The notes beneath the pieces are model-generated. The model was given only the letters and a program-made list of their open reading frames with translations. It did not search any database and was not told the origin of the DNA. 64,000 nt of DNA from the NCBI RefSeq assembly GCF_014873765.1, contig NZ_JADBGG010000016.1:40634-104633 (forward strand). The letters are read 5' to 3'. The stretch comes from Desulfomicrobium macestii. Lineage in GTDB: Bacteria; Desulfobacterota; Desulfovibrionia; Desulfovibrionales; Desulfomicrobiaceae. Below are positions 17,300-27,395 of this stretch, in pieces (positions within the stretch are counted from its first letter, which is position 1; each line of letters opens with the position of its first letter). The translations under genes and the position numbers were made by a program.

Positions 17300-17854
17300 C
17301 TAGAACTCCACCTTGGGCACAGCCCGCTCCGATGGACTTTCCAGCTCGAAGAATTCCGCCTTCTCAAAGCCGAAGCGCCCGGCGATCAGATTGGACGGGA
17401 AGGACTCCACCGCGATGTTCAGATTGCGCACCGCCCCGTTGTAATAGCGCCGGGAGAGCTGCACTTCGTCCTCGATCTCGCCGAGGGAAGCCTGCAACTG
17501 GGCGAAATTGGCGTTGGCCTTGAGGTCCGGATAGTTTTCGGCCAGCGCGAAAAGCCTGCCCAGCGCCGCCCCCAGAAGACCCTGCGCCTGGGCCGTCTCG
17601 CCCACGCCCTGCGCGTTCTGGGCCACCCCGCGCAAGCGGATGACCTCTTCCAGAGTGCCCTTTTCGTGCGCGGCGTATCCCTTGACCGTGGACACGAGGT
17701 TGGGGATCAGATCCGTGCGCCGCTTGAGCTGCACATCGATCCCGCTCCAGGCCTCCTGCACCATGTTACGCATGCGCACCAGACCGTTGTAGATGAGGAT
17801 GCCCCACAGCAGAACGGCGGCAACCAGGACAAGCACGACAAGAAAAGCGATCAT
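17300..17854 (-). CDS. LemA family protein
   Basis: Protein of 184 aa with an N-terminal membrane anchor (MIAFLVVLVLVAAVLLWGIL) followed by the long helical LemA domain, recognised by AWSGIDVQLKRRTDLIPNL and YNGAVRNLNIAVESFPSNL. The ATG at 17854 has a GGAGGA site; the open frame further upstream has no better start. It is the first gene of a two-gene operon with DUF2207. Divergent to the alpha-2-macroglobulin gene across about 136 bases. Likely an envelope protein with its helical domain outside the cytoplasmic membrane. Confidence 0.9.
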   Translation of the reverse strand: MIAFLVVLVLVAAVLLWGILIYNGLVRMRNMVQEAWSGIDVQLKRRTDLIPNLVSTVKGYAAHEKGTLEEVIRLRGVAQNAQGVGETAQAQGLLGAALGRLFALAENYPDLKANANFAQLQASLGEIEDEVQLSRRYYNGAVRNLNIAVESFPSNLIAGRFGFEKAEFFELESPSERAVPKVEF

Positions 17855-17990
17855 GATTCCTCCATGACGGAATGTTTGTGCCCATGATGTAGAGCAAAGC
17901 CCGCCCGTTGAAAAGACGGCCCTTGCTTTTTGAGCCGGTCCTTGCCAGATCATGAGTTCCGCAACACTCAATCACGCGCGTGAGGTTCCC

Positions 17991-20900
17991 ATGTCCAATC
18001 CCAAGAACTGGATCATCGCCCTGCTCCTTCTGGTCATCGCAGGCCAAGCCTGGCTGCTCCTGGACAAGGACTCAAGCGACGAACCCAAGACCCTGTCCGT
18101 GATCGGCGTCAGCCTCGACAGCGCCATGCGCACCACCCTGGCCGTGGAATTCGACCAGCCCGTTCCGGAGTCCATGCGCGCGCAGACGGCGCCGGCCGGT
18201 ATCGAGCCCAAGGCCGAAGGGCAATGGGTGTGGACCAATCCCTACACCCTGAAATTCCTGGCCCAGACGCCCCTGCCCCTCGACATGCAATACTCCCTGA
18301 CCTTGAGCCCCGAGGTCTTTCCGGATGAAATCCTGAACGCGGAACGCACCCGGCTCATCCGCACCGGAAGCTTTGCCGTGCAGGAGATGACCGTGAACGA
18401 ACTGGCCTCGGAAGCCGGGCCGGACATGGTCGAACTGGAGGGCCGGATCGTCTTCAACGCGCCCGTGGACCCGGCGAATCTCTTGGCCGCCATGAGCCTT
18501 GGCGAAAAAGACGGCGACCCTGTCGAGCTTTCGCTTTTGACCCAGTGGCGCACGACCAGCTTCGGCTTTCGCAGCGCGCCAGTGCGCAAGGATACGGCCG
18601 GGCGCACCCTGACCCTGCGTCTGGCTCCGGAGCTGACCGTGGCCGAAAAGAGCCTGGCCCTCGGGCAGGAATTCCGCCGGGACATCGAGCTGCGCCTGGA
18701 CCCGGTGCTGCGGGTCGTCAGCGCCAGCCCACAGGCCGACAAGGACCAGTCGCGCATCGACCTTGAATTTTCCGCGCCCGTCAGCGCGGCATCCCTGCGC
18801 GAACTGGTGCGCATCGAGCCCGAGACCCGGATCTCGGTCTCGGCCCACGGCAAGACCGCCTCCCTGAGCGGCAAGCTCGAACCCGGCAGCACCTGCACGG
18901 TCCGCATCGCCAAGGGCCTTGTGGCCGAGGACGGAGCCGTGCTTGAAGCTCCTTTCAGGCAGGACCTGCGCATGCCGGACCTGCCCCCGAGCGTGGACTT
19001 CTCTTCTGCCGGCATGTTCCTGCCGCGACAGGGGCAAGGGCTCCTGGGGGTCGAATACGTCAACGCCGACACGGTGGAACTGACCGTGAGCCGGGTCTTC
19101 CCCAACAACCTGAGCACCCTCTTCCAGGACTACGGCTATTCCATCTTCGACAGCTCCGCCGCCCGGGACTCCGTGCCGTATCATCTGGGCAGCGAAATCC
19201 ACCGCGAAACGTTCAGCGTAAGCTCCGCCACCAACAAGGTGCAGGAGCGGACCCTGTCCATGTCCGAGCTCATCCCCGACAAGCGTCCGGGCCTCTACAA
19301 GCTTGGCCTCAGCCTGCCCGCGGACTATCGCGGCGCCACGCGCTGGGTTCTGCGCACGGACATCGGCCTGGTGGCCAAGGAGGACGGCGCGGGCTTTCTG
19401 GTCTGGGCCAGTTCCATCGGAGATCTGCGCGCCCTGGACGGCGTGGAACTGACGCTGCTGAGCTTCAGGAACCAGGTCCTCGGCACCACCCGCACCAACG
19501 CCGCCGGCCTGGCGCGCATCCCCTATGCGGGGCATGACGACGAACTCGGCTCACCGGCCATGATCCTGGCACGACACGGCGAGGACTTCAGCTTCATCGT
19601 TCTGGACCGCTTCCGCATCGACACCACGGGCCTCGATGTCAGCGGCGCATCAATCAGCCAGGCCGGATTGCAGGCCTATATCTACGGCAAGCGCGACATC
19701 TACCGTCCCGGCGAAACCCTGGACGCCGCCGTGCTGGTCCGTGACGGACGCATCGGCACCCCGCCCGATCTGCCCGTGACCCTGGAGCAGCGCGACCCCG
19801 AGGGGCGCCTGCTGCGCACCCTGAACCTGGTCCTGGACCGGGGCATGGCCGGGCTGAGCCTGGACATCCCGGACTGGTCCCTGACCGGGCACTATCTTCT
19901 GCAGGCCCTGAGCGGCGGGCAAGTCATCGGCTCCTACGCCTATCAAGTGGAGGAGTTCATCCCCGACCGCCTGAGCGTGGAGATCGCCTCGCCCCAGACC
20001 CGGGGCGAACCGGGCCAGCTTCTGCCCTTCGAGGTCGTCTCGCGCTATCTCTTCGGACCTGCGGCATCGAAACTGGCCGTCTCGGTCAAGGCGCGGCTGC
20101 TGGCCGCCGACTTCGCGCCCAAGGGTTTTGAGGCCTACAGCTTCGGCGATCCGGGCAAGAGCTTCGAGCCCCTGCCGCTCCTTGCCACCGAAGCCCGCCT
20201 CGACGCCGACGGGCGGGCCGCCTTCGACGTGAGCATCCCGAAGGATCTGACCCCGCCGCTGGCGCTCTGGGCCGAGTTCACCGGCCGCGTGCGCGAACAG
20301 GGCGGACGCGGCGTGACCGCCAGAAAACGCATCCCCGTGCACGCCTACGCCCTCTACCCCGGCATCAAGCGGCCAGGGTCCATGGAGCTTGAGCCGCGCA
20401 AACGGGCCGTGTTCGAGTTCGTGACGGTGAGCCCGGACGGCGAGAAGACCGCACATCCGGAGCTGGTCGCGACCCTCTTTCAGGACCAGTGGCAGACGGT
20501 CATGCGCAGGACACAGTCCGGTTTCAGCTACGAATCCGTACGCAACCCCGTGGAAATCTCGACCCAGCGCGTCGCGCCGGGCGACGGCGCGGGCTCTTTC
20601 GCGGTCACGCCCCCGGATTACGGCTCCTATAGGGTGCGCCTGACCGACCCGGCGAGCGGGGCGTCCTCGGAGCTGGAATTCTACTGCGGCGGCTGGGGCT
20701 ACTCGCCCTGGGCGGTCAAGAACCCGGCCAGACTGGAGCTTATTCCGGACAAGGAAGGGTACCTGGCCGGAGAGACGGCCTCCATCCAGATCCGCTCGCC
20801 GTTCGCGGGCAAGGCGCTGGTCACCGTCGAAGGCCGGAACGTGGAACATCTTGAAATCGTGGAACTGAACGGAAACACCGGCCAGCTGCGCATCCCGGTG

Positions 20901-23348
20901 CGCGAGGACTGGCAGCCCAACGTGCATCTCACGGCCACCCTGGTCCGCCGGGCCACGGACATCACGCCCGGCAGCGCGGGACGGGCCTTCGGGGCCACGG
21001 CCCTGTTCGTGGACAGCCTCTCGAACCGCATGGACCTGCGCGTCGACGCCCCGGACGAGGTCCGGCCGCTGACGGATCTTGAAATCCGGGTCCAGGCCAG
21101 CCCCCGCTCGCGGCTGACCGTGGCCGTGGTCGACGAGGGCATCATGCAACTGGCCGGGGGCAAAAACCCGGACCCCTTCGCCCATTTTTACGCCCAGCGC
21201 GCCCTGGACGTGATCAGCTACGACAACTTCGCCTTCATGTTCCCGCACGTGAGCGCGGCAAGGCCTCTGGCCGGCGGCGGCGACGATCTGGGCGGAGCCT
21301 CCTCCTTCATGCGCACCGAAGGCATCCGCCGGGTCAAGCCCGTGACCTTCTGGTCCGGAGTGCTCGACGCCGACCACACCGGGATCGTCACGCACCGCGT
21401 TCGCCTGCCCGATTTCCAGGGGGCGCTGCGCATCGTCGCCGTCGGCAACCAGGGCAAGAGCTTCGGCACGGGCACGGCCATGACCCGCGTGCGCACGCCG
21501 CTGGTCCTGACCCCGACCCTGCCCCGCTTTCTGTCCCTCGGGGACGAGATCGAGATTCCCCTGACCCTGCGCAACGACACGCCCTCCGGCGGTTCCTTCC
21601 GCATCGGAGCGAGCGTGACCGGACCGGCCACGCTTGGAGCCATGCCCGCCCCCCTGACCCTTGAACCCGGGCAGGAAGACACGGTCTATCTGCCCCTGCA
21701 CTGCGGCGCGGAGGAGGGCAAGGTCACCCTGAGCTTCACCGCCACGGGAGGCGGCGAGACCGCCACGGCCGGGGAAGAGCTCGATCAGCGCTCGCCCCTG
21801 CCCGTGACCCGAACCATGGAGACCACGACCCTTGAGACGGAAGCGGGCGAAATCGGCGCGCCTGTGCCGGACAGCTTCCTGCCGGGCTCGGTCAAGCGCA
21901 CGGTACACCTCTCCACCCGGCCGCTCATGCGCTACTCCGGGCATCTTGAGAACCTGCTCGGCTATCCTTACGGCTGCGCCGAGCAGACCGTGTCCAAAGC
22001 CTTCCCGCTGCTCCACTTCGGGGCCCTGGCCCGAGAACTGGCGCCGGGACACTTCAATGCCGGCGGTCCGGCCGGGCTGGTTCAGGCGGCCATCCGTCGC
22101 CTGCAGACCATGCAGACCCCGTCCGGCGGCTACGCCTTCTGGCCGGGAGACAGCGATCCCGACCCGTGGGTCTCGGCCTATGTCTGCCACTTCCTGCTGG
22201 AAGCCCGACTGGCCGGACACACGATCCCCGAACGCATGCTCGAAAGTGCGTTCTACCATCTTGAATCACTGGCCAATCCCGAACCGGGAAGCACGCCGCA
22301 AAAAATCGAACAGGCCGCCTACGCGCTCTATGTCCTGGCGCTGGGCAAGAAGCCCAATCTTGGCAGCCAGGACTATCTGCGGACGACCTTTGACAAGTCC
22401 CTGAGCGGCGTGGCCAGGACCCTGCTGGCCGGAGCCTATCTGCAGACAAGCAACCACGGCGCGGGCTTTGCGCTCCTGCACGCGGCTCCGGCCGTCGACG
22501 ACGATCGCCGGGAGAGCGGCGGCAACCTGGGCTCGGGCCTGCGTGACCGGGCGCTCATCGCGCTCATCCTCCTTGAGAGCGTCCCCGATGATCCCATGCT
22601 GCCGGAACTCATGACCCGGCTTTCAGGAGAACTTGGCCGGGGCGAATGGCATTCGACCCAGGAGACGAGCCTGGCCTTCATGGCCCTGGGCAAATACCTG
22701 TCCGCCCTGGACGACGGGCGTCCCTTCGCGGGTACCCTGGCCTGGCCGGACGGCGCGCAGACCTTCGGGGACACGAAGCTCTTCATGCGGGAAAACATCC
22801 CAACCGCAGGGGCGCTGACCCTTGAAAAAACGCCTGCCGACCGGACCGTCTTCGCCACCGTGCTGACCTCGGCCACGCCAAGGGCCGCGTCCCATGCCGC
22901 CTTCAGCCGGGGGATCGAGGTGGAGCAGACGCTGCTGCGCGAAGACGGGCAGGCGCTGGTGGACAACGGCGTGCGCCAGGGCGATCTGATCGTCATGCGC
23001 ACCAGGGTGCGCAGCACCTCCGGACGCATCGACAACGTGGTCGTGCAAAGTCTCCTGCCCGCAGGACTGGAAGTGGAAAATCCGCGCCTGGCGACCACGG
23101 AGCGGCTGGACTGGATGGCGGAAGAGACCCTCATGGAAGGCCATCAGGATCTGCGCGACGACCGCATCCTCGTCTTCACCAATCTCGACGGAAACGGCTG
23201 GAAGACGCGCTACAGCGTGCTGAGGGCGGTGACTCCGGGCCGGTTCGCCCTGCCCCCAGTGCAGGCCGAGGCCATGTACCATCCCGGCCTGCGCGGCGGT
23301 GGCGCGCTTGAGGCCATTACCGTCCACAGGGAAGCGCCGGCCCCATGA
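17991..23348 (+). CDS. Bacterial alpha-2-macroglobulin with thioester motif
   Basis: Large periplasmic protease-trap protein of 1785 aa. N-terminal signal anchor WIIALLLLVIAGQAWLLL with no lipobox cysteine, so it is probably membrane-anchored or processed rather than lipidated. Multiple macroglobulin-like beta domains follow. A thioester motif GYPYGCAEQ is seen with Cys1329 and Gln1332; alpha-helical thioester-domain repeats follow to about 1600. In the family the thioester covalently captures attacking proteases. The start at 17991 is preceded by GTGAGG. The last four bases overlap the start of the penicillin-binding protein 1C gene, the same pairing as yfhM-pbpC in enterobacteria, which fits the idea of guarding and repairing the cell wall after envelope breach. 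Confidence 0.92.
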   Translation: MSNPKNWIIALLLLVIAGQAWLLLDKDSSDEPKTLSVIGVSLDSAMRTTLAVEFDQPVPESMRAQTAPAGIEPKAEGQWVWTNPYTLKFLAQTPLPLDMQYSLTLSPEVFPDEILNAERTRLIRTGSFAVQEMTVNELASEAGPDMVELEGRIVFNAPVDPANLLAAMSLGEKDGDPVELSLLTQWRTTSFGFRSAPVRKDTAGRTLTLRLAPELTVAEKSLALGQEFRRDIELRLDPVLRVVSASPQADKDQSRIDLEFSAPVSAASLRELVRIEPETRISVSAHGKTASLSGKLEPGSTCTVRIAKGLVAEDGAVLEAPFRQDLRMPDLPPSVDFSSAGMFLPRQGQGLLGVEYVNADTVELTVSRVFPNNLSTLFQDYGYSIFDSSAARDSVPYHLGSEIHRETFSVSSATNKVQERTLSMSELIPDKRPGLYKLGLSLPADYRGATRWVLRTDIGLVAKEDGAGFLVWASSIGDLRALDGVELTLLSFRNQVLGTTRTNAAGLARIPYAGHDDELGSPAMILARHGEDFSFIVLDRFRIDTTGLDVSGASISQAGLQAYIYGKRDIYRPGETLDAAVLVRDGRIGTPPDLPVTLEQRDPEGRLLRTLNLVLDRGMAGLSLDIPDWSLTGHYLLQALSGGQVIGSYAYQVEEFIPDRLSVEIASPQTRGEPGQLLPFEVVSRYLFGPAASKLAVSVKARLLAADFAPKGFEAYSFGDPGKSFEPLPLLATEARLDADGRAAFDVSIPKDLTPPLALWAEFTGRVREQGGRGVTARKRIPVHAYALYPGIKRPGSMELEPRKRAVFEFVTVSPDGEKTAHPELVATLFQDQWQTVMRRTQSGFSYESVRNPVEISTQRVAPGDGAGSFAVTPPDYGSYRVRLTDPASGASSELEFYCGGWGYSPWAVKNPARLELIPDKEGYLAGETASIQIRSPFAGKALVTVEGRNVEHLEIVELNGNTGQLRIPVREDWQPNVHLTATLVRRATDITPGSAGRAFGATALFVDSLSNRMDLRVDAPDEVRPLTDLEIRVQASPRSRLTVAVVDEGIMQLAGGKNPDPFAHFYAQRALDVISYDNFAFMFPHVSAARPLAGGGDDLGGASSFMRTEGIRRVKPVTFWSGVLDADHTGIVTHRVRLPDFQGALRIVAVGNQGKSFGTGTAMTRVRTPLVLTPTLPRFLSLGDEIEIPLTLRNDTPSGGSFRIGASVTGPATLGAMPAPLTLEPGQEDTVYLPLHCGAEEGKVTLSFTATGGGETATAGEELDQRSPLPVTRTMETTTLETEAGEIGAPVPDSFLPGSVKRTVHLSTRPLMRYSGHLENLLGYPYGCAEQTVSKAFPLLHFGALARELAPGHFNAGGPAGLVQAAIRRLQTMQTPSGGYAFWPGDSDPDPWVSAYVCHFLLEARLAGHTIPERMLESAFYHLESLANPEPGSTPQKIEQAAYALYVLALGKKPNLGSQDYLRTTFDKSLSGVARTLLAGAYLQTSNHGAGFALLHAAPAVDDDRRESGGNLGSGLRDRALIALILLESVPDDPMLPELMTRLSGELGRGEWHSTQETSLAFMALGKYLSALDDGRPFAGTLAWPDGAQTFGDTKLFMRENIPTAGALTLEKTPADRTVFATVLTSATPRAASHAAFSRGIEVEQTLLREDGQALVDNGVRQGDLIVMRTRVRSTSGRIDNVVVQSLLPAGLEVENPRLATTERLDWMAEETLMEGHQDLRDDRILVFTNLDGNGWKTRYSVLRAVTPGRFALPPVQAEAMYHPGLRGGGALEAITVHREAPAP

Positions 23349-25726
23349 GCAGACTCAGGTGGATCGCGGCGACTCCATGGCGAAAGGCCGCCGCGATCCT
23401 CATTTTGATCCTGGGACTCCCGGCCTGCCTTGGGCTGGCCCTTGACCGCCTCTTTCCCTTTCCCGTGGAGCGTCTTGAGGCCCCGGCCGCCGTCCGCGTC
23501 CTGGACCGGGACGGCAAGCCGCTGCGCTTCTTTCTGGCCGCCGACGGGATGTGGCGCTTCCCCCTGACCTTAAGCGAAGTCTCCCCGGACCTGACCGCGG
23601 CCCTCATTGATTCCGAGGACCGCCATTTCTTCCTTCATCCGGGCATCAATCCGCTGTCCGTGTTGCGCGCGCTGTGGGTCAATGTCCGGCACGGACGGAT
23701 CATAAGCGGGGCCTCGACCATCCCCATGCAGGTCGCCCGTCTGGCCGACCCGCGCCCGCGCACGCTAGGTGCCAAGGTCGTTGAGGCGCTGCGCGCCCTG
23801 CAGCTGTGCTGGCATCACCCCAAGGAAAAAATCCTGCTCTGGTACGTCAATCTGGCCCCCTTCGGCTCCAACGTGGTCGGAGTCGGAGCCGCCGCCTGGC
23901 ATTATTTCGGCAAGGCCCCGGACACCCTCTCCCTCGGGGAGATCGCCCTGCTCTCGGTACTGCCGCGCTCGCCGACCCGCTACAACCCGATCCGAAACCC
24001 CGGGCTCGCGCGGGAGGTCCGGGACCGGGTCCTGGACCGCTTCGCCGCGCACGGCGTCTTCGATCCGGCACGCGTGGCCGAGAGCAAGACCCGCCCGCTG
24101 CCCGGCCGCCGCTTCGCAGTGCCACAGGACGCACCGCATTTCAGCCGCTGGGTGCGCTCACGCCTTCCCGAATCGCCCGTGATCCTGAGCAGTCTGGACA
24201 GACGCGCCCAGGACATCACCGAGGCCCTGATCAAGGGACGCATGGACGGCCTGCGCCGTCAGGCCATCGGCAACGCGGCGGCGGTGGTGCTCGACATTAA
24301 GGCCCGCCAGATCCTGGCCTACGCCGGATCGGCGGACTTCTGGGACGATTCCCGGCAGGGGCAGGTCGACAATACCCTGTCCAGGCGCTCGCCCGGCTCG
24401 ACCCTGAAACCCTTTCTCTACGCCCTGGCCTTCGACCAGGGACACCTCGTGCCGGACTCCATGCTCCTTGACGTGCCCACGGATTTCGCGGGCTACGTCC
24501 CGGAAAACTACGGCCAGAATTTTCAGGGCCTGGTCAGCGCGCGCACGGCCCTGGCCACCTCCCTCAATGTCCCTGCGGCGCGTCTGCTGAACCGCTGCGG
24601 GCTTGCCCCCTTCCACGGACTGTTGCGCGAGGGCGGCCTCTCCACCCTGGACAGACCGGCGAGCCATTACGGGCTGTCCATGGCCCTGGGCGGCTGCGAG
24701 GTGAGGCTGCTGGAACTGACCAACCTGTACGCCACCCTGGCCGCGGCGGGCCTGCACCGTCCCGTTTCCCCCCTGGCCGGGGGCCCGGACCGGCGCGAAA
24801 AGGACGTCCGGCTTTTCTCCCCCGAGGCCTCGGCCATGACCCTTGGCATCCTGGCCACGACCAGAAGACCCGACCTGCCCGACGCCTGGGAGTTCACCCT
24901 TCAGGCCCCCAAGGTCGCCTGGAAGACCGGGACCTCGTTCGGACACCGCGACGCCTGGGCCGTGGGCGTGAGCCGCGACCTGGCCATCGGGGTCTGGGTC
25001 GGCAATCCCGACGGTTCGCAATGCATGAACATCTCGGGGGCGCGCCACGCCGGTCCCCTGCTCTTCGATCTCTTCCGGGCCCTCTCCCCCGGTACGACGC
25101 GCCTGCCTTCGTTCCCCACCCCTGCGCTGCAACGCATCCAGGTCTGCGCCGTCAGCAGGGAACGCCCCGGCCCCGGCTGCCCTCTCACCACGGCCGACGC
25201 CATCGCCGGGGTGACCATGCTCCCGGTCTGCGGCATGCACAAAGAGATCTTCGTCAGCCCCGGGTCGGGCCTGCGCCTGCACGGAGACTGCCTGCTCATG
25301 AAGGACTCGCGAAAAGAGACCGCGCTGATCTGGCCTCCCGAGCTGGTGGCCTTTCGCCGCGCCCAGGGCCTCAGCCTGCCGGGGCTGCCTGGCATCGACC
25401 CCGACTGTCCAGACGTGCCGAATGAGGGCGGCCCGGTCATCCAGTCCCCGTCCGCGAGCACGCCCTACCAGGCCCGCCCCGACGCGCCCCAAAAGTTTCA
25501 GCGGCTGGCGCTGTCCGCGGCCGGAGCAGCGGGCGCGACGGTTCATTACTGGTATGTGGACGGCCGCCACGTGGGACAAACCGCTCCCGAGACGCCCTGC
25601 TTCATTCCCCTGCAAAGCGGCACGCACGAGGTCGTGGTCACCGACGATCACGGACGCGGCGCGCGCACGACCTTCACGGTGCGCCCGGCAGCCGAGCCCG
25701 GCCTTGGCAGCCGGGATGAGCCCTGA
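23345..25726 (+). CDS. pbpC: Penicillin-binding protein 1C (transglycosylase/transpeptidase)
   Basis: Bifunctional peptidoglycan synthase of 793 aa. Membrane anchor about 14-33. Family-51 glycosyltransferase domain with the catalytic Glu91 in DSEDRHFFLHPG and GASTIPMQVARL. The transpeptidase domain has SPGSTLKPF (nucleophile Ser352, Lys355), TSLN near 404-407 and KTGTS at 527-531. A C-terminal BiPBP_C domain is recognisable about 700-785. It is translationally coupled to the alpha-2-macroglobulin gene by an ATGA overlap. All catalytic motifs are intact. Length and domain order match PBP1C. Confidence 0.92.
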   Translation: MSRLRWIAATPWRKAAAILILILGLPACLGLALDRLFPFPVERLEAPAAVRVLDRDGKPLRFFLAADGMWRFPLTLSEVSPDLTAALIDSEDRHFFLHPGINPLSVLRALWVNVRHGRIISGASTIPMQVARLADPRPRTLGAKVVEALRALQLCWHHPKEKILLWYVNLAPFGSNVVGVGAAAWHYFGKAPDTLSLGEIALLSVLPRSPTRYNPIRNPGLAREVRDRVLDRFAAHGVFDPARVAESKTRPLPGRRFAVPQDAPHFSRWVRSRLPESPVILSSLDRRAQDITEALIKGRMDGLRRQAIGNAAAVVLDIKARQILAYAGSADFWDDSRQGQVDNTLSRRSPGSTLKPFLYALAFDQGHLVPDSMLLDVPTDFAGYVPENYGQNFQGLVSARTALATSLNVPAARLLNRCGLAPFHGLLREGGLSTLDRPASHYGLSMALGGCEVRLLELTNLYATLAAAGLHRPVSPLAGGPDRREKDVRLFSPEASAMTLGILATTRRPDLPDAWEFTLQAPKVAWKTGTSFGHRDAWAVGVSRDLAIGVWVGNPDGSQCMNISGARHAGPLLFDLFRALSPGTTRLPSFPTPALQRIQVCAVSRERPGPGCPLTTADAIAGVTMLPVCGMHKEIFVSPGSGLRLHGDCLLMKDSRKETALIWPPELVAFRRAQGLSLPGLPGIDPDCPDVPNEGGPVIQSPSASTPYQARPDAPQKFQRLALSAAGAAGATVHYWYVDGRHVGQTAPETPCFIPLQSGTHEVVVTDDHGRGARTTFTVRPAAEPGLGSRDEP

Positions 25727-25740
25727 TAGGCAGGGCTCAT
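25716..25740 (+). other. Hairpin spanning the pbpC stop codon
   Basis: A perfect 10-bp inverted repeat ATGAGCCCTG / CAGGGCTCAT with a 5-base loop covers the pbpC stop and ends three bases before the GGAGG site of the TyrR-like gene. There is no T-run, so it is more likely an attenuating or mRNA-stability structure than a terminator. Confidence 0.5.
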
Positions 25741-25752
25741 TCCGGAGGGTCC

Positions 25753-27351
25753 ATGGCCATCAAGCTGCATCTCGTCTTTCAGGATCGCGTCGGCATCGTC
25801 GCCGACCTGTCCCGCCGCATCGCCGACCGCAAGTTCAACATCGTGGCCATGGAAGTGGACCGCGTGGACGATCTGGCCCATGTCTACGTGGAGGCGGAAG
25901 ACCGGCAGCCCGAAGCCCTGCCCACGGACCTGCCCGAGGCACTCGGGGACATCCCGGGCCTGCTCACCTCGCGCCCCATCGACACCCTGCCCCAGGAGGA
26001 ACAGGCCAGACGGCTGCGCGTGGTTCTGGACAACATCGCGGACGGAGTCGTGGCCGTGGACGCGGCCGGACGGGTCACGACCATCAACGCCGCCGCCTGC
26101 CAGATCCTGAACCTGGACCAGGACAGCGTGCCCGGCATGGACGTGCGCGAACTGGACCTCGGGGATTCGGCCATTCTGGACAGCCTCGCCGGAAGAGAAA
26201 GCGGAGACGTGAAACGCACCCTGGTCACGCCTTCGGGACGCTTTCAGTATTTCGCCACCTGCCGCCCCATCCGCGACGCCCAGGGGCACATCATCGGGGC
26301 GGTGGAGATCGCCAAGGACATGCAGGAGATCCGCATGCTGGCCCGCAGCATCTCCGAACCCGCCCAGATCAGCTTTTCGGACATCGTCGGCCAGAACCAG
26401 AACATCAACAACCTCATCGGCTACGCCCAGCTCATCGCGGCCACGGACTCCATCGTCTGCATTCGCGGAGCTTCCGGCACGGGCAAGGAGCTCTTCGCCC
26501 GGGCCATGCACACGGCAAGCGGACGGTCCGGGCCCTTTGTGCCCATCAACTGCGCGGCCCTGCCCGAGCAATTGCTGGAAAGCGAGCTCTTCGGCTACGT
26601 GGGCGGAGCCTTCACCGGCGGCCTGAGGGACGGCAAACCCGGCCTGTTCGAGGTCGCGGGGGAGGGCACTGTCTTTCTGGACGAGATCGGCGACATGCCC
26701 CTGGCTTCCCAGGCCAAGATCCTGCGGGTCATGCAGGACCACTGCGTACGACGCATCGGAGGATCGCGGGAAATTCCCATTCGGGCACGGATCATCACCG
26801 CCACCAACGGCAATCTGGAGAAAATGGTCGAGGAGGGAACCTTCCGGCAAGACCTGTACTACCGCATCAACGTCCTGCCCATCCATATCCCGCCCTTGCA
26901 GGAACGTCTGGACGACTTAGGCCTCCTGGCCGAGCATTTCCTGTTCACCCTGGCCTCGCGCATGGGGCGTCCGGCCAAGGCCGTCACCGCCAAGGGCCTG
27001 GACAAGCTGCGCGCCCACCACTGGCCGGGGAACGTGCGCGAACTCAAGAACGTGGTCGATCGCGCCGCCATCCTCTGTCCGGCGGAGAACATTGACGAAC
27101 GCTTCCTGATCCTGGCCCACGAACTTGGCGACGGCATCCCGGGCCAGACCCGGCAAGTCCAGGCCGCCGAACCGGGCAAACCCATCAGGGAGCAGCTGGA
27201 CCGCCTGGAAAAAGACATCCTTGAAAACACCCTGACCCGGGCCAAAAGCATCCGCCAGGCCGCCCGAACCCTGGGCCTGTCCCACACCGCCATCCTGAAC
27301 AAGATCAGGAAACACGGCCTGCGCGTGTCCAGGCCGCTGCGCGTCGAATAG
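25753..27351 (+). CDS. TyrR-like regulator (ACT-PAS-AAA+-HTH)
   Basis: Transcription regulator of 532 aa. N-terminal ACT domain about 1-75 (LVFQDRVGIVADLSRRIADR), PAS about 85-195, AAA+ domain about 205-435 with Walker A GASGTGKE at 239-246 and Walker B TVFLDEIGDM, and C-terminal Fis-type helix-turn-helix (RQAARTLGLSHTAILNKIRK). This is the TyrR order, so an aromatic amino acid or other small ligand at the ACT domain is likely. The sigma-54 contact loop reads GAFTGG rather than GAFTGA, an altered last residue; E. coli TyrR likewise lacks a proper loop and works with sigma-70. Sigma-54 activation is therefore uncertain. The GGAGGGTCC site supports this ATG. The 3' end faces the structured repeat at 27396. 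Confidence 0.85.
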   Translation: MAIKLHLVFQDRVGIVADLSRRIADRKFNIVAMEVDRVDDLAHVYVEAEDRQPEALPTDLPEALGDIPGLLTSRPIDTLPQEEQARRLRVVLDNIADGVVAVDAAGRVTTINAAACQILNLDQDSVPGMDVRELDLGDSAILDSLAGRESGDVKRTLVTPSGRFQYFATCRPIRDAQGHIIGAVEIAKDMQEIRMLARSISEPAQISFSDIVGQNQNINNLIGYAQLIAATDSIVCIRGASGTGKELFARAMHTASGRSGPFVPINCAALPEQLLESELFGYVGGAFTGGLRDGKPGLFEVAGEGTVFLDEIGDMPLASQAKILRVMQDHCVRRIGGSREIPIRARIITATNGNLEKMVEEGTFRQDLYYRINVLPIHIPPLQERLDDLGLLAEHFLFTLASRMGRPAKAVTAKGLDKLRAHHWPGNVRELKNVVDRAAILCPAENIDERFLILAHELGDGIPGQTRQVQAAEPGKPIREQLDRLEKDILENTLTRAKSIRQAARTLGLSHTAILNKIRKHGLRVSRPLRVE

Positions 27352-27395
27352 ACGCAAGCAACTGAACTTAAAGAATAATTTTGAAAAACCTCAAA

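Noticed and set aside
15562..17523. 653-aa plus-strand reading frame opposite DUF2207 and LemA
   Set aside because: The minus-strand genes have signal peptides, family motifs and coupled starts; the plus frame is charged low-complexity sequence.
19650..22259. 869-aa antisense reading frame within the alpha-2-macroglobulin gene
   Set aside because: GC-rich third-position artefact opposite a clearly homologous protein; low-complexity Gly/Arg/Ala composition and no ribosome binding site.
25716..25740. Intrinsic terminator after pbpC
   Set aside because: The hairpin is perfect but has no T-run and overlaps the stop codon, just before the next gene's ribosome binding site. It is recorded as a hairpin only.
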